A stretch of 8,758 nucleotides of DNA. Origin: Thermofilaceae archaeon. GTDB taxonomy: Archaea > Thermoproteota > Thermoprotei > Thermofilales > B69-G16. Position 1 is the first letter of the stretch; every line of letters begins with the position of its first letter. Positions 5,661-8,758 of the stretch are shown piece after piece. The DNA lies in assembly GCA_027017165.1 (NCBI GenBank), contig JALURF010000157.1:1-8758 (forward strand), read 5' to 3'. The notes below the pieces were generated by a model. That model was given only the letters and a program-made list of their open reading frames with translations, was not told the origin of the DNA and searched no databases. The translations under genes were made by a program, and so were the position numbers.

Positions 5661-6614
5661 ATGGAGTTTACCATTGGTGGTGTTAAGATAGGAAAAAAAG
5701 AGTTGATGATAATAGCCGTTGTCTTTATAGTCCTCTTCATAGCCTTAGCTTCAATAGCCGCCGTATTCGTGCTTCCCAAGTTTTTTAAAGGAAGTCTAGA
5801 GTCGATAAATCAGATAGCTCTTATTAAAATTGAGGGTCCTCTAGCTTTTAGATCGTCTGGATACAGCATTCTGGGCCCGCTTCTCGGAGTCGAGGATTAC
5901 ATAGAGATGATCGACAGGGCGCGCCGCGACCCTACCATAAAAGCCGTTGTGTTATACGTAAATAGCCCAGGAGGCTCAGTCGCCGCTTCGGAAGCACTCT
6001 ATTTCGCTGTAGAGAAGTTAGCTAGAGAAAAGGTTGTTGTCGCGTATGTGGCCGATTATGGTACTTCTGGCGCGTATATGGCTATACTCCCCGCTCATAG
6101 AATAATAGCGAGTAATAGCAGCATAACTGGCGCGATAGGCGTGTACGCGCTAGTGGTAAACTATAAAGGATTATTAGATAAGCTAGGCGTTGAAGTCTAT
6201 ACTTTTAAGTCAGGCAGGCTTAAAGATGTAGGGTCTCCATTTAGAGAAATGAGAGAAGAAGATGTTAAAGTATATGAAGAGATGGTAACAGATTTCTTCG
6301 AAATATTCAAAACTAGAGTACTAAAGCATCGAAATATTAAAAGTGAAGAAGTTTTTAGCGGTAGGCCCTATACGGCTGGTAGAGCGCTCAAGATAGGTCT
6401 TATAGACGATATAGGTACATTTGAAGAAGCCATGGAAGAAGCAAGAAAATTGGCTGGACTTCCGGAAAAAACGCCTATCAGAGAATTAAAGCCAGCTAAA
6501 CCTAGGCTATTAGAGCTTTTGTTCGGATTATCCGCTACCAGAAATTTCAAAGTATTACCTAGTCAAGAAATCTTAGCAATATGGCCTCCTCCAACGTTAA
6601 CTCTTAAGCCGTAA
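5661..6614 (+). CDS. sppA: S49-family membrane serine protease (SppA-like signal peptide peptidase)
   Basis: The 317-residue protein has one N-terminal membrane helix (about 14-38, after the basic 'GKK') and a ClpP-fold S49 domain from about 50 to 265. Key parts are 'LYVNSPGGSVAAS' (98-110, oxyanion strand), nucleophile Ser136 in 'YGTSGAYMA', 'SSITGAIGV' (153-161), and general base Lys188 in 'KSGRLKDVGSPFREM'. The Ser-to-Lys spacing of 52 residues equals that of Bacillus subtilis SppA (Ser147/Lys199), so the Ser-Lys dyad appears intact. The usual 'ASGGYY' reads 'TSGAYM', a small variation. The family cuts leftover signal peptides and other membrane-associated peptides, with the catalytic domain on the extracytoplasmic side. 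The single S49 domain is the short SppA/SohB form rather than the double E. coli type. No NfeD or stomatin partner gene is adjacent. The last 25 residues, ending 'IWPPPTLTLKP', look unstructured. Confidence 0.88.
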   Translation: MEFTIGGVKIGKKELMIIAVVFIVLFIALASIAAVFVLPKFFKGSLESINQIALIKIEGPLAFRSSGYSILGPLLGVEDYIEMIDRARRDPTIKAVVLYVNSPGGSVAASEALYFAVEKLAREKVVVAYVADYGTSGAYMAILPAHRIIASNSSITGAIGVYALVVNYKGLLDKLGVEVYTFKSGRLKDVGSPFREMREEDVKVYEEMVTDFFEIFKTRVLKHRNIKSEEVFSGRPYTAGRALKIGLIDDIGTFEEAMEEARKLAGLPEKTPIRELKPAKPRLLELLFGLSATRNFKVLPSQEILAIWPPPTLTLKP

Positions 6615-6627
6615 AATTTCAGAGAAA

Positions 6628-6667
6628 CCTATAATTTCTTCAAAAATACATAAATTACCTAGAGGTG
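6628..6667 (+). promoter_or_regulatory. Putative TATA box and ribosome binding site of the pilin-like gene
   Basis: CCTATAATTT (6628-6637) is a possible TATA box giving a start near 6660. GAGGTG (6662-6667) lies 5 bases before the GTG at 6673 and decides this start, since no other in-frame start is better placed. The 58-base gap after the protease gene could also be read through, so independent transcription is not certain. Confidence 0.45.
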
Positions 6668-6672
6668 TACAG

Positions 6673-7749
6673 GTGAGCAAGCTAGGAGTTTCACTGGTAG
6701 TAGCTTTACTGCTTATCGTAGTAGTAGCGGTGGCTTCATCGCTTCTACTCTATATTTGGGTGACCGGCTATACAGGCGAGACTTTGGTAAACGAGGATAG
6801 CATAGAGCCTAAACTTAAGGCTGAAAATATTAGACTTTCACCCTTCGGAGTGGTAGGTATCTATGTTAGGAATATCGGCGAGAGAAGAATTAACCTAACT
6901 GGCATCTATATTAAAGATCCGAGCGGACTTGTATTTCTTTATAGGGAACTTCCGGGAGTTATTGTGGAGCCGGGAGAGGTAAAGATCGTAACCGTGGATA
7001 GAACGTTTTTAAAGAGATCGCTAGAGCCCGAAACTAAGTATTTGATAGAAGTCTCTTCTTCAGAAGGAGTTATCACTTTGAGCTATGTTAATGGAAAAAT
7101 ACTGCGTCAGGCATTGGAGAGAGAATTAGAGCCATTAGCGCTTCTCGCCAGGATATATAGCGGTGATCATCACTGGGTGGTCTTCAACTACCTAGATGGA
7201 GAATACAAAATCTATGGGGATTATGCAGTCCCCAGTCCGCCTCAACTAGTTGTCGAAGGTGTAGCTCCGATTCTTCACTGGACAAATGAGTATACGATTT
7301 CAGATAGATGGCTGCCGTGGAGCCAGCGTCCTATAGACTCTCCCATAGTTATAGTCTATAATCCGACCAATGGACAGGAAGATTGGGTATTTACGTGGCA
7401 CGATCCCCACGGTATATGGAGGTTCTATCTCCAACCCTTGGGGGGAGATGTCGCGGCGGATTTCCTCGTGCTGTGGGAGGATATATACTATCCTCCTACA
7501 ACGCCCACTATGGATGACTGGAAGGATCATGTAGTGCGAGTTACGGCTTTTTTCAACGGGACCTACAGGCTGGCTGTGTATATGGCTAAGGGAGGATACT
7601 CCCATAGATTCTATGTATCGGTTGGTGAGCCTTATGAGAATATCCTGGCCCAACCCTATGCTTATCAAAAACCTCACGGCGCATACTGGTCTAACTTTAA
7701 CGGTACATATTATCTAGAATTTAGAGTATATTATGTTAAAAAGCCGTAG
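6673..7749 (+). CDS. Archaeal type IV pilin-like surface protein with aromatic-rich C-terminal region
   Basis: The gene starts with GTG, supported by GAGGTG 5 bases upstream, and encodes 358 residues. The N-terminus is a very short charged leader 'MSKLG' followed directly by a long hydrophobic helix (6-30, ending 'LLLYIWVTGY'). This is the class III signal and stalk helix typical of archaeal pilin-like proteins (PF07790-type N-terminus, formerly DUF1628). A PibD-type prepilin peptidase would cut after Gly5. Residues about 50-140 form a small beta-sandwich seen in this family ('GIYVRNIGERRINLTGIYI', 'VEPGEVKIVTV'). Residues about 160-358 are unusual: 10 Trp and 22 Tyr, many in alternating strands, suggesting a second beta-rich domain. 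Sequons occur at N74, N295 and N343. Most such pilins are shorter, near 150 residues. A role in adhesion or carbohydrate binding is inference. No pilus assembly ATPase or membrane platform gene is in view. Confidence 0.75.
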   Translation: MSKLGVSLVVALLLIVVVAVASSLLLYIWVTGYTGETLVNEDSIEPKLKAENIRLSPFGVVGIYVRNIGERRINLTGIYIKDPSGLVFLYRELPGVIVEPGEVKIVTVDRTFLKRSLEPETKYLIEVSSSEGVITLSYVNGKILRQALERELEPLALLARIYSGDHHWVVFNYLDGEYKIYGDYAVPSPPQLVVEGVAPILHWTNEYTISDRWLPWSQRPIDSPIVIVYNPTNGQEDWVFTWHDPHGIWRFYLQPLGGDVAADFLVLWEDIYYPPTTPTMDDWKDHVVRVTAFFNGTYRLAVYMAKGGYSHRFYVSVGEPYENILAQPYAYQKPHGAYWSNFNGTYYLEFRVYYVKKP

Positions 7750-7913
7750 CCATGTTGAAAGCTATCCTAATGTTTTACCATCATTGTAATATAATATCCT
7801 TAATTAAAATATTTAGGTGAAAAGCGCCCTGGGGAGACAAGTAAAATATTTTTAGTCAGCTAGATATCTGTTGTTAATTCCATAAATTAGAAAGACGTAA
7901 AAGTTGAGAAAAA
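7750..7913. other. Intergenic gap with a GC-rich island between two AAATATTT copies
   Basis: No gene is supported in this gap. It is mostly A/T, but bases 7816-7840 are sharply richer in G and C (GGTGAAAAGCGCCCTGGGGA is part of it). They are flanked by AAAATATTTA (7807-7816) and AAAATATTTT (7843-7852). AAATATTT is self-complementary, so the two copies are both direct and inverted repeats and could close a stem of 8 pairs. The T-run after the second copy could be a transcript end. Further on, AGATATCT (7862-7869) is another palindrome. A small RNA, an operator pair for the downstream transporter gene, or chance are all possible. Confidence 0.3.
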
Positions 7914-7923
7914 CTTAAATATA
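7914..7923 (+). promoter_or_regulatory. BRE/TATA promoter of the solute-binding protein gene
   Basis: CTTAAATATA (7914-7923), preceded by the A-rich GAGAAAAA, is a clear archaeal BRE plus box A. It is centred about 27 bases before the ATG at 7946, so the transcript is probably leaderless. No Shine-Dalgarno sequence is present between it and the start. Confidence 0.6.
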
Positions 7924-7945
7924 CTTTAGTACTAGACGATAATGT

Positions 7946-8758
7946 ATGTGGTCCAAAAAAATAAATACCACAAAAACCGCTAAAATTTTATCGCTACTCC
8001 TCGCAACCTTGTTCCTCCTTCCTCTTCTGATCACCGTACCTGCAGCGCCCGAAGCGCCTAGGGGTCCTTGGGTTGATGAAGTAACTTTTGTCGTAGCTAA
8101 GGATGAAACGACAGCCGTCGACATGCTCATAAAGAATGAAATACAGGTCTACTTTAGAGATATAGGAATAGACAGCTATGATAGAATTAGAGATAACCCG
8201 GATATATGGACCGCCTTTTCATATGGCCTATACTACGACCTAACGTTTAACCCTGTTGGCCCAACTTTCCCAGCTACTGGAGAGCTCAACCCGTTCTCAG
8301 TTCCTAGAATTAGAGAAGCTATGAATTACCTGATTGATAGAGATTATATAGCCAGCGAGATCATGGGCGGCTTAGCCGTCCCGAGATATACGGCCCTATC
8401 ACCGACGTTCCCGGACGCCGCCAGATACGCTGATACTCTTAAACAGATAGAAATGGCGTATGCTTACGACTTAGAGAAAGCCAAAGCAATAATTTCAGAA
8501 GAAATGGAGAAGCTCGGTGCAACTCTCCAGGACGGAAAATGGTACTTCAATGGAAAACCAGTAACGATTAAATTCATTATCAGAACTGAGGATCAGAGAA
8601 AACAGATTGGAGATTATGTAGCCACTCAGCTTGAGAAAATAGGCTTCACTGTAGATAGGATGTATATGACTAGTAGCCAGGCGGCACCATTATGGTTATT
8701 CGGTAATCCTGCTGACGGTAAGTGGCACCTATATACAGGTGGATGGATTACGACTATG
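7946..8758 (+). CDS. Partial (N-terminal) peptide-type ABC transporter solute-binding protein, SBP_bac_5 family
   Basis: The frame opens at ATG 7946, directly after an in-frame TAA, and runs off the right edge after 271 codons. Residues 1-34 are a Sec signal peptide (basic 'KK', hydrophobic 14-31, then 'VPAA'). No lipobox cysteine is seen, so it is not a bacterial-style lipoprotein. The rest matches the DppA/OppA family: 'DMLIKNEIQVYF' (59-70), the hallmark 'NPFSVPRIREAMNYLIDRD' (115-133), 'MGGLAVPRYTALSPTFP' (140-156), and 'YDLEKAKAIISEEMEKLG' (174-191), followed by 'DGKWYFNGKPVTIKF'. These proteins capture oligopeptides or sugars outside the cell and deliver them to an ABC permease; the permease and ATPase genes probably lie to the right, outside the window. 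Compared with bacterial members the region before 'DEVTF' is much shorter, lacking most of the first lobe, a pattern I recall in some archaeal members. An alternative ATG at 7942 is out of frame. Confidence 0.85.
   Translation, partial: MWSKKINTTKTAKILSLLLATLFLLPLLITVPAAPEAPRGPWVDEVTFVVAKDETTAVDMLIKNEIQVYFRDIGIDSYDRIRDNPDIWTAFSYGLYYDLTFNPVGPTFPATGELNPFSVPRIREAMNYLIDRDYIASEIMGGLAVPRYTALSPTFPDAARYADTLKQIEMAYAYDLEKAKAIISEEMEKLGATLQDGKWYFNGKPVTIKFIIRTEDQRKQIGDYVATQLEKIGFTVDRMYMTSSQAAPLWLFGNPADGKWHLYTGGWITTM

Noticed and set aside
6623..6639. AGAAA/TTTCT hairpin after the S49 protease gene
   Set aside because: A 5-bp A/T-only stem is expected by chance in this composition and has no strong T-tract.
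7300..7677. A 125-codon minus-strand open frame inside the pilin-like gene
   Set aside because: The plus-strand gene has a start signal and clear pilin features; the antisense frame has none.
7815..7840. Possible second C/D or H/ACA RNA (GTGAAAA, later ACA)
   Set aside because: The C box match has two mismatches, no D box lies at the right distance, and no pseudouridylation-type hairpin precedes the ACA.
7817..7855. A 13-codon GTG-started open frame (ending in TAG) in the gap before the solute-binding protein gene
   Set aside because: It is too short to support by sequence, has no ribosome site, and may simply reflect the GC-rich island.

Overview
The window looks like a chromosomal piece of a thermophilic archaeon, most likely a Thermoproteota (crenarchaeal) lineage. 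The reasons are the gene families (an O-phosphoserine sulfhydrylase of the Aeropyrum type, an archaeal pilin-like protein, a compact archaeal SBP_bac_5 protein, an M29 aminopeptidase), the heavy use of AGA/AGG and ATA codons, A/T-rich TATA-type boxes about 26 bases before several start codons (leaderless mRNAs), and GGTGA-type ribosome sites on other genes. The species cannot be named from the sequence alone.

Layout, left to right. Bases 1-230 hold the C-terminal end of a TIM-barrel protein resembling glycerophosphodiester phosphodiesterase (+). Bases 361-1443 encode a secreted, C-terminally anchored beta-rich protein of unknown function (+). It meets, tail to tail with a 4-base overlap, a minus-strand group: a radical-SAM enzyme with two ferredoxin-like domains (1440-2639), a 68-residue two-helix membrane protein (2728-2934) followed by a hairpin plus T-run terminator, and a PLP-dependent O-phosphoserine sulfhydrylase with an N-terminal ParB/SerK-like domain (2983-4287). 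A divergent promoter region (4288-4375) separates this group from the plus-strand genes: an M29 aminopeptidase (4376-5482), a membrane-anchored S49 (SppA-like) serine protease (5661-6614), a type IV pilin-like surface protein with an aromatic-rich C-terminal half (6673-7749), and the start of a solute-binding protein of an oligopeptide-type ABC importer (7946 to the window edge).

The most interesting item is not a protein. The 178-base gap between the aminopeptidase and the S49 protease contains, on the minus strand, an ordered set of C, D', C' and D boxes with two 13-nt guides and a 3-nt D'/C' spacer. This is the architecture of an archaeal C/D box guide RNA. A TATA-like box sits about 26 bases before it and shares a 10-mer with the sulfhydrylase promoter.

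Functionally the genes are mostly independent housekeeping and cell-surface units rather than one operon. A peptide theme can be inferred on the plus strand (S49 membrane protease, M29 exopeptidase, peptide-type ABC binding protein), and cysteine synthesis from O-phosphoserine on the minus strand. No mobile elements, CRISPR arrays, tRNAs or rRNAs were seen. No gene-free stretch exceeds 200 bases.
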